Below are positions 42,589 to 53,582 of a DNA stretch of 64,000 nt, one piece after another; position 1 is the stretch's first letter; each line of letters begins with the position of its first letter. The notes beneath the pieces are model-generated. The model saw nothing but the letters and a program-made list of their open reading frames with translations, was not told the origin of the DNA and searched no databases. Position numbers and translations under genes: made by a program. This stretch comes from Eretmocerus hayati. Lineage: Eukaryota > Arthropoda > Insecta > Hymenoptera > Aphelinidae. The stretch is taken from NCBI GenBank assembly GCA_029851415.1, contig CM056742.1, positions 63,312,454 through 63,376,453 on the forward strand, given 5' to 3'.

Positions 42589-42690
42589 CAGGCAGCCCCC
42601 GCTATCCGCAGTTAATGTGTATGGAGAAAATGTCGCGAATACCGAAACTGCGGACTGATGGACATCATCGGGGACCCTCGGGTTGACTTC
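42589..42690 (+). mobile_element. End fragment of the pogo/Tigger-like family seen at 56816
   Basis: It begins TA-CAGGCAGCCCCCGCTAT and continues through GTTAATG, GTCGCGAATACCGAAAC and GGGACC, collinear with the left end of 56816-57611. The right end is absent, so this is a truncated copy. Confidence 0.78.
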
Positions 42691-42919
42691 AACGTCGTCT
42701 ACCGGGAGATGACCTTGCAGCAGGTCCGCGTAGAAATGGTGTATTAGGTCTACTCCAATATAGTCACCATGAGTGATTCTTTTTTAATTCACATATCATT
42801 CACAGCTCAGAATACTCATGCCTGATCCATATGTTAGTGAACCAAATATATGACGTATTTTATGCAATTTTCCGATGTTTGGGTGCTCACAAAATTGCAT
42901 AAAATAGCATTCGCGCCTC

Positions 42920-43215
42920 GATCATGAGGTTCCCCGCTTCCGAGCGATTATTTCGACCCTCGCCAGCGGCTCGGGCCGAAAACCAATCGCTCAGAAGCGA
43001 GCTACAACCTCATAATCTCGGTGCGAAATCTACTATTTTCGCCATTGTGTGCGTGAAGTTGTGCAAAAAAGTGACTTTACCGGTGAGTGTGCGATGCGCA
43101 AAGCTGAGTGAAATTTTTTTACGCACGATTTTCAATGCGCAAAGTCGTCTTAATAATGCGCAAAGTTCTCTTGATCGTACGCAAAGTTTGCTAATTTGTG
43201 CGCGAAATTGTAATC
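42920..43215 (+). repeat. Third copy of the CGACCCTCGCC core plus GCGCAAAG array
   Basis: CGACCCTCGCCAGCGGCTCG at about 42955, a CATTGTGTGCGTGAAGTTG block and repeated ATGCGCAAAG(T/C) words reproduce the arrangement at 35455-35760 in the same order. Confidence 0.7.
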
Positions 43216-43299
43216 GAATTTCGGATTCTCTCGGACTTTTCACTACGGTTGATTTGGTTGTAGTCAAGTAAGTGGGCTCCTGAATTCGTTCACTAACCG

Positions 43300-44190
43300 G
43301 CGAAATCGCTCCGAACCCTCCAGTGTTGGGCTCAAATGATAGGTGGCACATCCAATAATCAATATTGATGAGGATTATCGTTCAAAAATTGGGGGAAAGG
43401 CATAAATAAACAATGAAAACATGCATTTGTTGACCTTTCTTCGGTTCTTCCATTAAAAGTCGGAAACTATTGGTTTTTCGGGAAAACTTGTTCAGAGATA
43501 GTTTGTAGATCTTTCAACGATCTACAAAATGAGTTCACTTACTTGTTCCCGTAAGATGCATTCTCTTGGAGTTACCCTTGATGGAAGTTATGATCGTGAT
43601 TGAGTCAATTCTGAAACGAAAAGGTCGCTCGGTATTTTCTCCTAAATTTGATCGTTTCCGAGTAATGAAAAAATGCAGATTCCGCAACTTCCAAGTCAAA
43701 GTGCTGTCATGAAAGCACCGCTCTGAGGATCAGAAGTCACGAAATTTGTTTTTCCCATTACTCAAAAACCATCAAACTTGGGAAAAAACATCATGATACC
43801 TTTCTCTCCCAAATTGACTCAATTACCTGGGAAAAGTTATTCGAATCCGTTATGAACAATTCCAGTGAATTTATTCAAACAAATTTGATTATAACTTCCA
43901 TCAAGAATAGTCCGAAAGAATGCATTTTACGGGAAAAAAAGAGCGAACTAATTTTGTAGATCGTTTAGAGATCTACAAATCACCTTTAAACAAGTTTTCC
44001 GGAAAAGCCAATATTTTCCGGCTCATAATGGATTAATTCAAAAAGGACGGAAAAATGCATGTTTGTATCGTTTATTTATGCCTTCCTGCAATTTTTCAAC
44101 AATAATCCTCATCAATATTGATCATTACATGTGCCACCCATCATTTTCGCCCAAATTTCGAGGGTTCGGAAGAATTTAGCTGCTACTCTT
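43300..44190. repeat. Foldback element, ~890 bp
   Basis: Arms 43300-43720 and 43740-44190 mirror each other: CCGAACCCTC, the GTGGCACAT/ATGTGCCAC pair, ATCAATATTGATGAGGATTA, GCATAAATAAAC and GATCTACAAAATGAGTTC-type blocks. Short inner palindromes at GTAGATCTTTCAACGATCTAC occur in both arms. Non-coding. Confidence 0.85.
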
Positions 44191-44329
44191 AAGAGGAAGC
44201 GTCTTTTCGGGGCTTACTTACTTATCTATTGGTACCCTTGATCTCCGATGTGTGCAAGTCCGCGCGAGCCAAGACGGGAAGCAACACTCCGAGGCTAGTC
44301 ACTCACAGGAAACAGATGCTCCACTTTCG

Positions 44330-44650
44330 GAGCATTTCGGAGTGAACGCGATCGAGATGCTGAGAGACGTTTTCAAATTCGCCCCAAACGCGATCAAGAT
44401 CCACGGCCAATTCGATTCGGAGCAAATGCTATTCACAATTAGCAGCCGGAAAGGAATTCTCATCAGAGAATTTCTCACTTCCAGAGCTCGGAGCAAACGC
44501 GATCAAGATCCACACACAATTTAATTTGGAGCAAGTGCAATTTACGACTGGCAGCCGAGGAGATTTCTCATCAGAGACGTTTTCACTGGTTTTCATATTC
44601 GAATCAAACGCAATCAAGATCCACAGCCAATTGAATTCGGAGCAAACGCA
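44330..44650. repeat. Tandem repeat, ~110-bp units, ~3 copies
   Basis: ACGC(G/A)ATCAAGATCCAC recurs at about 44388, 44497 and 44609, each followed by CCAATT(C/T)GA-like and GGAGCAAATGCAATT-like blocks and TCTCATCAGAGA. Frames on both strands repeat the same peptide (for example WILIAF on the minus strand) because the unit keeps phase only partly. Not convincingly coding. Confidence 0.72.
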
Positions 44651-44885
44651 GTTCACGACTTAAAGTCATGAAGACAAATATCCAAATGACTTGAGCGTCA
44701 TCAATATTTTGCCATGGGATTTGACGATGATACTTTTTATAGAGTCTATTCTTTAATGACAAAAATTGTTCTCTTTGATTCTTACAATAATTTTTGTTCA
44801 CTCACTGATTCCAACTTTGTCTGATGTTGGATATTTTGAGAGTTGAAAACAGCATCTTTCAACGATGCGGTGACACAAGATATAA

Positions 44886-45550
44886 TACGTCTCTTTCCGA
44901 GACACTGCTGCTCGAGACAATGACGACGATGCCGAGAGAAGATTGATGCTGGGCAAGCATGCCTGGGGGCAGGCCACTCGTCTTGCACGTGAGTGAGCCA
45001 CGACCACCAGTCTATAGGAGGCTGTTGGTCATCTCAACGACAACAACACCAGCTGATGAAGCCCAGGGCGGACTGCCCGGGCCATATGAAGCTGTTCTGC
45101 TCCTTGAGGGCCCATCACTACGCGCACATGCCCCGCGTTACCACCACAGGAAGGGCCCGGGGCCCGTGCCAGGCTGACAAGGACGCAGAATATTTGCCGA
45201 GGCCCTCGTTCCCGGGTGAGCGAAGGCGGGTGTGATTCGCACGTATACTGCTGCCGGCGCAAGGGCGCTGCCGACCGGTATAACTACCTCAGAGTAGGTT
45301 ATACCACACCCTTGCCCACCCGGTGCCTTGATAATACCCGGATATCGAATGCTGGGTGGGAAATTCCGCATGCAGACGACACACCCCTGTTATTATATGT
45401 ATGTATATGGGAGATTGCCTAGGCAGTCTGCGGAATTATGTTTGCCTGCTGTTAGCATGCTATAGCATATATAGCTATATTGTTGCCGTGCCAAATAGAT
45501 AGAGGTATAGTGCTGCTGTGATGCGCGTATACGAGTATAGCGTTGCCGTG
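44886..45550. other. GC-rich unassigned region
   Basis: Notably GC- and CpG-rich between about 44940 and 45370, with a GTGAGT donor-like site near 44990 and a near-palindromic TATAACTACCTCAGAGTAGG-TTATA at about 45279-45303. Short frames on both strands are not recognisable. It lies directly left of the composite transposon and could be host DNA or an old repeat. Confidence 0.35.
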
Positions 45551-46075
45551 GCGAGTATATATAAGGGTCATTATTTTTAATATGGTAAGGAGTTGTACCT
45601 TGGGGTCTCGGATTTTTCTGTAACTTTGAGGATATGTTCTATGTGATAATATAAGATGAAACGCACAGTTGTTAGGCCTTCAGAGTCTCCTGCGTCACCT
45701 CAGCAAGCCATTTTCGTTTCCTAAATTCGGGAAAGAAATGATTTTCTTCATTTTTGATTGATTTGTGACGGGTACAGGGCCCCTCAAAAAAAATATTGTG
45801 GACACATATTTCGACGTAGAGAAGCTGAATTCTACGATGAAGATACTTTCAAAGACTACAAATCTCAACGTAACCTATAAATTAGCATTTTTTTGAGAGA
45901 AATTGAATTTTGACTCCTCAGTACATTTTCTGGCTCAAATCTGACATTTCCATCGAATTCCTTGCAGTTATTTACGTTGGAAACACTCTTAAAAAGAGTG
46001 AGGTCCCCTTGGGTTCGATCGCTGCAGGAAAAGCTCCAAGGCAGAGAGCTCGAAAAAAGACTATGGATCGCAACT

Positions 46076-46910
46076 AAGTTGGAATATATCACCGCCGACA
46101 ACTATACTGTCGTAACAAGTGTTTAGATTCACCAATTCCCGTATCAAAACTTGAAAGCTCGAACATGCAATATCCGCTGATGCTCAGATTACTGACAAAT
46201 TTTGATTCCTATATGCCGTGACAGACAACAGAGGAACATTTGATTTTGCCGCGCAAAATTCAGCTTTCAGCTTCTCAAATGCTCTCATGATAAGTAAAGT
46301 GTTCTGCGTTATCGACGAGCCAGTGTTGACTTGATGAACACCACCTATCATGCACATACACTATCTGCAGCGTATATATCGCTCATCGCTTTCTCCGTCT
46401 TCCCACATCCATTCACAACAATGATGAGCCCAATTTGAATCAGTGCTCGACGATAACGATCGCGGGAATGAGATATCGCAGTCATCGTGACAAGTATTGA
46501 CAGAGCAGAAACCTCACGTCAAGTGTTTGGATACTGTTTCTGAAAATAGTTCTAATATTGATATTATTGAAATAGTGTCACAATAACTACAGCTGCCCAT
46601 ACACACCTAAATGAGAGATCGCTCACAAAAATGCCCCGGAAAATCTGTTGCAACCCGCTTGGCAAGGCGGTAAATCGTAAGTATTTTTAGCTCTCCATCT
46701 TCCAGTCCCTCGTCATGATTGAGTATATTCAGTGCTATGTTAGCCTCATACTCAATCATTCTGATCGGAAGAGTTGTGAGAAACGCGCAATCTGAGCCTA
46801 GTTTACGTAAATAGTAAGTTATGTGAATCGTGCCAGCCAAAATTTAATCCTCAGCGAATCTACGTGTCATCTGCTCGACTCAAATATTGTGACGGCTTGA
46901 TATTTGAGTA
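46076..46910. other. Internal 5' region of the composite transposon, no gene
   Basis: No recognisable open frame lies between the left TIR and the transposase remnant. It probably represents 5' UTR, promoter or degraded sequence of the transposase gene. Confidence 0.45.
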
Positions 46911-49218
46911 GTGGTCTGTTTTGAACGGGGATCGTGTCGCCGATGTACAGTATTGTTCTCGAACCGAAATACAATCGCTATGAATCTTCCCATCGTAGAT
47001 TGGAGATCTGGAACCGATCTCCGGAAGAATTCCGAGGACGAGCTGTGGAAATTACCAAATATTGGTGATGAAACCCTTATATGCACTACATGTCGGAGAG
47101 CTCTCAGAGAATATGAGCCCGACAGTCAACAAGAATCCACACCCCAGTCTGACAAGCCCAATAGTCAAGGGTCCACATCTCAAAAGTTGAATGTCACTCA
47201 CAGCATTAATTGTGTGCTTGGGGTAAGCCCAGTAAAGAGAAAATTGTACGGTGCATTGAGAGTATTTATTGGCCCTTTGATGATCTGATGTTGATTTCTT
47301 CCATTTATTCTCCATCAGCTCACATCGTCAATGTTACATGGAATCGAAGTTTGAACAAATTGAAGAGTCAGTAAGGAAGAATTTCAGAGAAGATTTTCAA
47401 GTTTCACCTCAGTGTGCGAGTGATAGATGTGTTTCCGAATGGATGGAAATCAAAAGCAATATTCACGCAAGTCTTGCACTAGCAACTGATGGGTAGGACT
47501 GCGAATAACTTTAATCTAATTGATTATTTCATCTTTTACTAACCAAAGTTCGAATATTTATCCGATTTGATCCTCATAAGATCTGAGAAAGTAAAAATTC
47601 TTGCATTACTGCCAGAGACTTGGTCAGTTCAGAGAGTTTGTAATGAGTTTGATGTTTCAAGGAGGTTCATGGAATCAGCTAAGATAATTCGAAGAAATCG
47701 AGATGAGAATGATATTGCGGACAATGAATCTCGGGGGAGGCCAAGTTTGGATGCTTCTGTGGAAAAAAGACTTATAGAATTCTATCTAAACGATGAGAAC
47801 TCCCGTCAACTTCCAGTGGAAAAAATGTAAAATCAGTCGTCCGAAAAGATGGTAGTGAAAAATTGGAGCAGAAAAAATTGATCCTCTGTTATATCACAGA
47901 ACTGTAAGAGAAATTCAGATAGAAACATACAGAGGATGAAGTGAACATATCAAAATTCCCCACACTACGGCCCAAGTAATGCGTAGTCGCGGGCAGAAGT
48001 GGTACACATGAAATGTGTGTTTGCACTACTGACGAGAATGTGAAGTTGATGCTCGAAGATAAGAGTCCAATGTTGTAACAACTGGTATCAGAGTTTCATC
48101 CGCCAAGTTTCCCATTCGACTCTCCGCTAATCTCATGTATTCATTGTTTATTATCGTTACAGGGTTCGAATTCAAGAGCCTGTTCAAAGATAGCGAATTC
48201 ATTGGCAATGGAAAACCTTCATTCAAAGATTCGTTACAGAAGATGATTTGTGAAAATCCTACAGAAAATTGTTATAAAGGTAAATGTGAGTCATGTTCGT
48301 CCATAGATGCCATCCGTGAAAATCTGGAGCTCGTTTTCGAAGAAGAAGAAATCGCCGAAATCAATTGTCCCATGTGGGTATCAACAGATCGTTGCACAAT
48401 CGTCAATGTTACTCAGGATGTGGATAATTTTCTGAACAGTCTTATGAGTAGATTAAAAAAAATGATTATTGCACGACTACATTGCTTCAAAACAAGCTAA
48501 ATCCTTAAGTTCTGTGCGAAAAATCTGAAGAGAGGAAAATTTGCCGTTATGGAAGATTTTGCTGTGGACTACCCTTTTCTCGTTCAAAGATCTGCACCCG
48601 GATTTCACTGGAATAACGATCAAGCAACTCTCTTCGTGGTGATCATACTTCATATTGAGGAAGATGGCTCTGTAGCTCACATTTGTCCGTCTGTATATCT
48701 GACTGGTTGAAACACGATGCAATATCTGTCTCCGTGGACCAGGAAAAGTTGATAGGATTCCTAGAAGAAAAATTCGAAGAGATAAGAAACATCACTTATT
48801 TCTCGGATGGAGCACCTCAGCAGTTCAAAAACAAGAGTGCCTTCTCGAATCTATGCTATCATTATCGGGACTTCTTGATAGAAGCTGAGTGACATTGTAC
48901 CCTACTTCACACGGTAAGGGACCGTGCAATGGTCTCGTAGGATGCATCGAACGAAATGCAAGCAGAGCAAGTCTACAGCGAGGGTCTGACAATCCGATAC
49001 CGACCGCCAAACAGTTGTTTGAATGGGCCGAGACTGCAATAGAGAAGGTATCATTCTGCTATGTACCAAAAAGAGAGTACGAGGCGATGCAAAATTTTCT
49101 CGAGCAACGTTTTGCTTCTTGTGAAACCATAGATGGTACCCAGAGTTTTCACTCGTTCATTCCGATGGCCGATCCTTTTGGACATATGATCGTGAATACC
49201 GCTTCAGAATCGAGTTAA
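46911..49218 (+). pseudogene. Degenerate DDE-type transposase gene
   Basis: Fragments in order on the plus strand: a Cys-rich N-terminus (ICTTCRRALREYEP, about 47070-47115); an HTH-like segment (VKILALLPETWSVQRVCNEF, 47588-47650); THEMCVCTTDENVKLML (about 48007-48057); ENPTENCYKGKCESC (about 48255-48300); WVSTDRCTIVNV (48374-48410); MEDFAVDYPF and GFHWNNDQATLFVV (about 48550-48640); YFSDGAPQQFKNKSAFSNL (about 48798-48855); SHGKGPCNG (from about 48907); SLQRGSDNPIPTAKQLFEWA. Acidic residues in DFAVDY and FSDGA are likely catalytic aspartates. Frameshifts and stops separate the pieces (for example near 47830, 48500 and 48890), so it is dead. I recall this motif order from uncharacterised arthropod and cnidarian proteins. 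The superfamily is not certain; Sola-type is one possibility. Confidence 0.75.
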
Positions 49219-49574
49219 TCCAAGATAGCTAAAGTTGTGACGTGATAAATAATCTGACCATTCCCCGAAATGATTCAATGGGGTGTCTGGTGCATTTTTG
49301 TCATTATTTCATATACAATGAAGGATTCCACATGCTCCTAAGCTCGTCTTCTACTTCGAACGTGCTCAAACTCATCAACCATTTGAAACATAATCCTATC
49401 CCTCATGCAGAGATCGATTCCTCGAACGGTTCTGGAACTTGCGATGAGTCCTTCTCGCAAGTTGATTTTTCGTTTCAAAGAAGGTATTCAAGTGAAACAT
49501 CATATCGTTTGATTCGGTGAATCTTTCAACAGTTTGTCCCTAGCTCCTCAAAACTCTCGAACCCTGATATTTGT
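49219..49574 (+). other. 3' region of the transposase gene
   Basis: Short frames (49242-49520, including SDTSN-like low-complexity and KLINHLKHNP) may be the C-terminal part of the transposase or its 3' UTR. Nothing is recognisable. Confidence 0.35.
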
Positions 49575-49744
49575 TTGATGGTTACGATCCATAGCCTTGT
49601 TCTGGGCGATTTCTGAGCACTCTGCCTCGGAGCTTCCCCTGCAGCGATCGAACCAAAGGAGACCCCACTCTTTTTAATAGTGTTTTTAACGTAAAAAACT
49701 GCAAGAAATCCGATAAAATGTCAGATTTGAGCTAAAAGAAATTC

Positions 49745-52672
49745 GTGAGCGTTTGAGAAACGCGTAAGGAACGGAATTCCAAGGCTGTTTTTGGTGTGAT
49801 ACATAAATATCGATATGATCTGGGAATTTGGATGAGTTATAATTGACATTCAAGTTTTTCAAAGCTCAAATATGATATACCATGCATTATTCAAATAGAA
49901 TGATGATTTCAGCTTGAGATGGACTTCTTAAAAGGTTATGATAGGAGATATATTTAAAAGAAGTTAGCAAATGTGACTCAATAATCAACACTAAGTCGTT
50001 CATAAAAGGCATCAAAGCTGGTGGAAGAGTTAATTTCATTGGAATTGATTGGATCATGTGATGATTCAATGGATCCGTGTACTCATTTAATAAAGTGGAA
50101 AGCAACATCTTATTTTTTTCAAACTCTACTCTTTGCCCAAAGAAAAACAAACATCTTCTTTAGGCTGATTGAGGCTTCCGACGATGAATGTGTATTTTGA
50201 ACAACTTTAGATTGTGGTAGTTCCCTGCACTTTCTTCATTTTAATTTTCAATTGAGGCTCGAGGAAAATGATGAGAATCTATTTGAACCCAATCATTGAG
50301 TACAAAGATCAAAATTGTCAATGATATCTCTACAAACCACGGGAGAATTTTGACTTCTGTCTCAAGTTTTTGACTGAATTGATGATCTTATTCAACAACT
50401 TACAACATTGTATCAAGTGATCCACTCTCTTAGTTTTTCTTCACTTCATTTCAGGTCCATAAGAGATCACAAGTGGTATTTTTTGTTCGCTTTTAAATAT
50501 ATATTCAGTGTATGTCAATGTGAGGAGTGCCTAACAACATCTGTAGAGTGAAAGTGATGATACGCGTGACCCATATTTAAGCTTTCGGTCAAAGATGACC
50601 AAGGACTGGAAGTATCTCTTCATGATTTGATGCAATCTTGTACTTACTGGATGGGATGGAAGACATTATCCTATTGGTCAGCGAGATCACAGTTTACCTT
50701 CAGAATACACACTCATTTGATCTTAGCAGATAATGGGATTTGATGAAAACAATTTCAGTTTCACAAGTTGAAGCTGAGATGCTTCTGAACAACCCCCTTC
50801 AATTGAAATAAATTTGGTTCATGCTCTAAAAAAATTAGGAGAAGTGTATTGCATGCAGCGTCGGTTGAATGCATTTGGGCTCGACTAAAGTTGATATGAG
50901 TGGACAGTGAGGTCCCAGAGAATTGTTACTTTTGTAACGTCTGAATGAGTCAGTGCTTAACTCAATAAGTTACAGCATTGTATGCCTTCCCTTGTGAAAT
51001 CATGCTTCATTTTGTGTGAGTTCGGATGGGGATTTGAATATGTTTGAATGTGGAACAGTGGCACGAGTGAAGTAAAAATGGTGGGACTCGAATAACCTTA
51101 TCTTTGATTAAGACCCCATATTTAACCAAAACAGTAAAGGTGGTTGTGATTTTAATGCTGTTTTTGGCCTATCATTTCAAATATGCATAGAAAATTATTC
51201 CCCAAATTAGGAATCAGAATAGATAAACATGATCTTGCCAAATACTTTGAATTAAAATGAAGCAGGACAAAGCAGAGATCGGAAAACTCTCGTTTTGGAG
51301 TACGGGTTTGGTTTATGTAGCGTTCGTTCAAATTCAGAAAACCCTCATCACCCACGCAATGAGAGCATAATGAGGACCACTACACACATCACTGCACACT
51401 TTTCAACACCACCAAACACTCACGATCTGAATTCCGTATACAACCCGCAAAGCAATTGAAAATCAGCGATGAAGGCATTATCAACGAATATATTCGTTGG
51501 CATGACTCGTTCCAGCATATATGCAGCAATGATACTGAATAGCAATAAGAATCATATGTTGTTGTCAGTCGTGCTGTGTGCGCATGAGGAGCAGAACCGA
51601 CAGCAGACAGATTTTGGCATTGGCATAATTGTATATTAGGGTGTCCGTTATTTTCCAAGTTTCTTCGATCCTCCGTGCCACCCACCACAAATTAATCATT
51701 TGTTGAGATATTGCGATGGAAAAAGGTGTATTCCGTGGACCTAGGTGATGTTTGAGTGCTGTCCCACCTGAAGCGTTTTTGTCTGAATTAAGGACTCAAA
51801 ACAAATTTTGATTCAGTATTCAGCATTTCTTGGGCATGGACGTGCTTCTTTATCCTTGATAACTTTCTCAATCGATAGCCAGTACGATTTCCTTCAAAAT
51901 GACCACTTGCTGAAGTCAATTTGATGGAGAAGAACTAGAGTTATGGCTGGTTTTGGAACTTAGGAAATTCAAGGTACCAAATCCGTGAAACAGGGTTTTC
52001 CTTGAAGAATCCAAAAAATGCGAATTTTGAGTTGGTAATTTTAAAGATGTGAATATGTGTTTTTGATGTATTTTTGAACGCACAAACGAAATCCATACTC
52101 AGTTTTACTTCTAATCATCAGGATTTTTTACTAGGCTCAAAAAACCGAAAAAACAAAAACGGTCGTTTTCGGTCACTTTCATGTTCTTCAGGTGGATGAT
52201 ATGCGAACGAGTAGGTTATCTCCGGTTCTATTGTATCGAATTGAATGTTTCAGGTAGTCATTTTGGAGGAAATTGCAAGCGCTATCGATCGAAAACACTA
52301 TTGAGGACGTAGAAGGGAATGCATGCGCGGTAAATGTGAATCATTGACTCAAATTTTTATTTAGAAGGGTACATTCCAAATAAGAAACGCTCTAGGTGGG
52401 GCAGCACTGAAACTCCAGTGAGATCCCTGAAAATTTTTCACTCGCAATATCTCACCAAATTATTAGGTTGTGGGGGGTGGCATGGGTGTTCGGGAGAACT
52501 TGGAAAATAACGGACACCCTATTGTATATGTTATGCTAGGAATACCTATATCGTATGTCGGTTTTTCGTTGCATCTGTAAAGCAGGTTGCATCGAATCTC
52601 GTTACGCGGGGTGGTGTCGGTCGCACGATTTCACCCTTCACCCAAACGAGCATAAAGGACCTGCGTTCCACA
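49745..52672. other. ~2.9-kb insertion splitting the right TIR
   Basis: The block separates two halves of what is a continuous arm on the left side. Apart from the hAT-like element at 51637-52521, I see no gene, no clear TIRs of its own and no poly(A). Frames within it (for example 49887-50150 minus, 51152-51355 minus) are unrecognised and short. Confidence 0.6.
51637..52521. mobile_element. Non-autonomous hAT-like element with 8-bp target duplication
   Basis: Terminal inverted repeats TAGGGTGTCCGTTATTTTCC (51637) and the complement ending at 52521, extending through AAGTT. The 8-mer TTGTATAT immediately flanks both ends (51629-51636 and 52522-52529). An 8-bp duplication plus a TAGGG/CAGGG-type end is typical of hAT transposons. 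The 885-bp interior has no transposase, so it is non-autonomous. Inner sequence near the ends (ATTTGTTGAGATATTGCGA against TCGCAATATCTCACCAAAT) is also inverted. Confidence 0.9.
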
Positions 52673-53329
52673 AATGTACTGAGGGGTTAAAATTCAATTT
52701 TCCTCAAAAAATGCCAATTCATAGGTTGCGTTGAGATTTTTGGTCTTTGGAAGTATCTCCATCGTAAGATTCAGTCTTTTTTACGTCGAAATATGTGTCC
52801 TCAATATCTTTCCTTAGGGGCCCTGTACCCGTCACGAATCAATCAAAGATGAGAAAAATCGTTTTCTTCCCGGATTTTGAAAACGAAAATAGCTTGCTGA
52901 GGTGACGCGGGAGACTCTGAGGGCCTAAAAACTGTGCGTTCCATCTCATATCATCACATAGAACATATCCTCAAAGTTACAGAGAAATCCGAGACCCCAA
53001 GTTACGACTCCTCACCATATTAAAAATAATGACCCATAGGTATATATACTCGCGTACATGTTCGCATGCAGTGGAAGTACGAAAAGTGGAGACACTAGCA
53101 AGTTACGCAGAGCCTCCTCGCTTACATATGCTTTCCGTAAGTACGAGTGAGATAGAATAAGCTTCTGGTGGAGGCAAAATGCAGCGCCGCACATACGATT
53201 GAGGAGATATTTGCCGTGAATTTCATACTCCACCAAAAAACCTCGTTGGCGTATGATATTAGATATTTCGAAATTAGCCGCGCAGCCGCCACCAGACAGC
53301 GCTGCCTATTTTTCTGCCGAATTGATGAC

Positions 53330-53582
53330 CAATCAACGTCGAAGTAAGTAGCCAATCAGGACTCATCTTCTCCGATTGAAGACGAGCTCCGAAGACGAGG
53401 GAAGAACGGCCATCCCGCCAACTGGATAGCTAGTCTTTGATATAGACGCACGTGCTCGTGCGAGCGGCCGCAAGCCGTGGCAGAGGCCACGCGACCAGCG
53501 CCTTCCCGCCTGGAGGGCAGAGCCCTGAAAAATACTATTGCCAAGTATAATTTTGCAAGGACGATTTTGGAAATCTTCAAGG
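53330..53582 (+). promoter_or_regulatory. Promoter-like CpG-rich region with CCAAT motifs
   Basis: GACCAATCAACG near 53330 and GCCAATCAGGAC near 53351 are CCAAT-type motifs in a GC- and CpG-rich stretch (GCGAGCGGCCGCAAGCC near 53460). It precedes a candidate first coding exon with a perfect donor. The surroundings are AT-rich, so the patch stands out. Evidence is composition and motif only. Confidence 0.3.

Larger units (their letters stand above)
45551..53053. mobile_element. Composite DNA transposon with ~0.5-kb TIRs, right TIR split by insertion
   Basis: The outer arm GGGTCATTATTTTTAATATG (45565) is mirrored at 53035. About 365 bp of arm match (45565-45929 against 52672-53035), and GCGAGTATATATA lies inverted just outside both. 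The next ~145 bp of the left arm (45933-46075) match, inverted, 49575-49735. The right TIR is therefore in two pieces separated by about 2.9 kb (49745-52672). Removing it leaves a ~4.5-kb element with TIRs of ~510 bp enclosing a transposase-like pseudogene. Flanking duplication is unclear: ATAA versus ATAG is a possible degenerate 4-mer. Confidence 0.8.

Noticed and set aside
35580..43215. CRISPR-like array reading of the GCGCAAAGTT words
   Set aside because: Spacing is irregular, words are short and variable, and the context is eukaryotic transposon-rich DNA.
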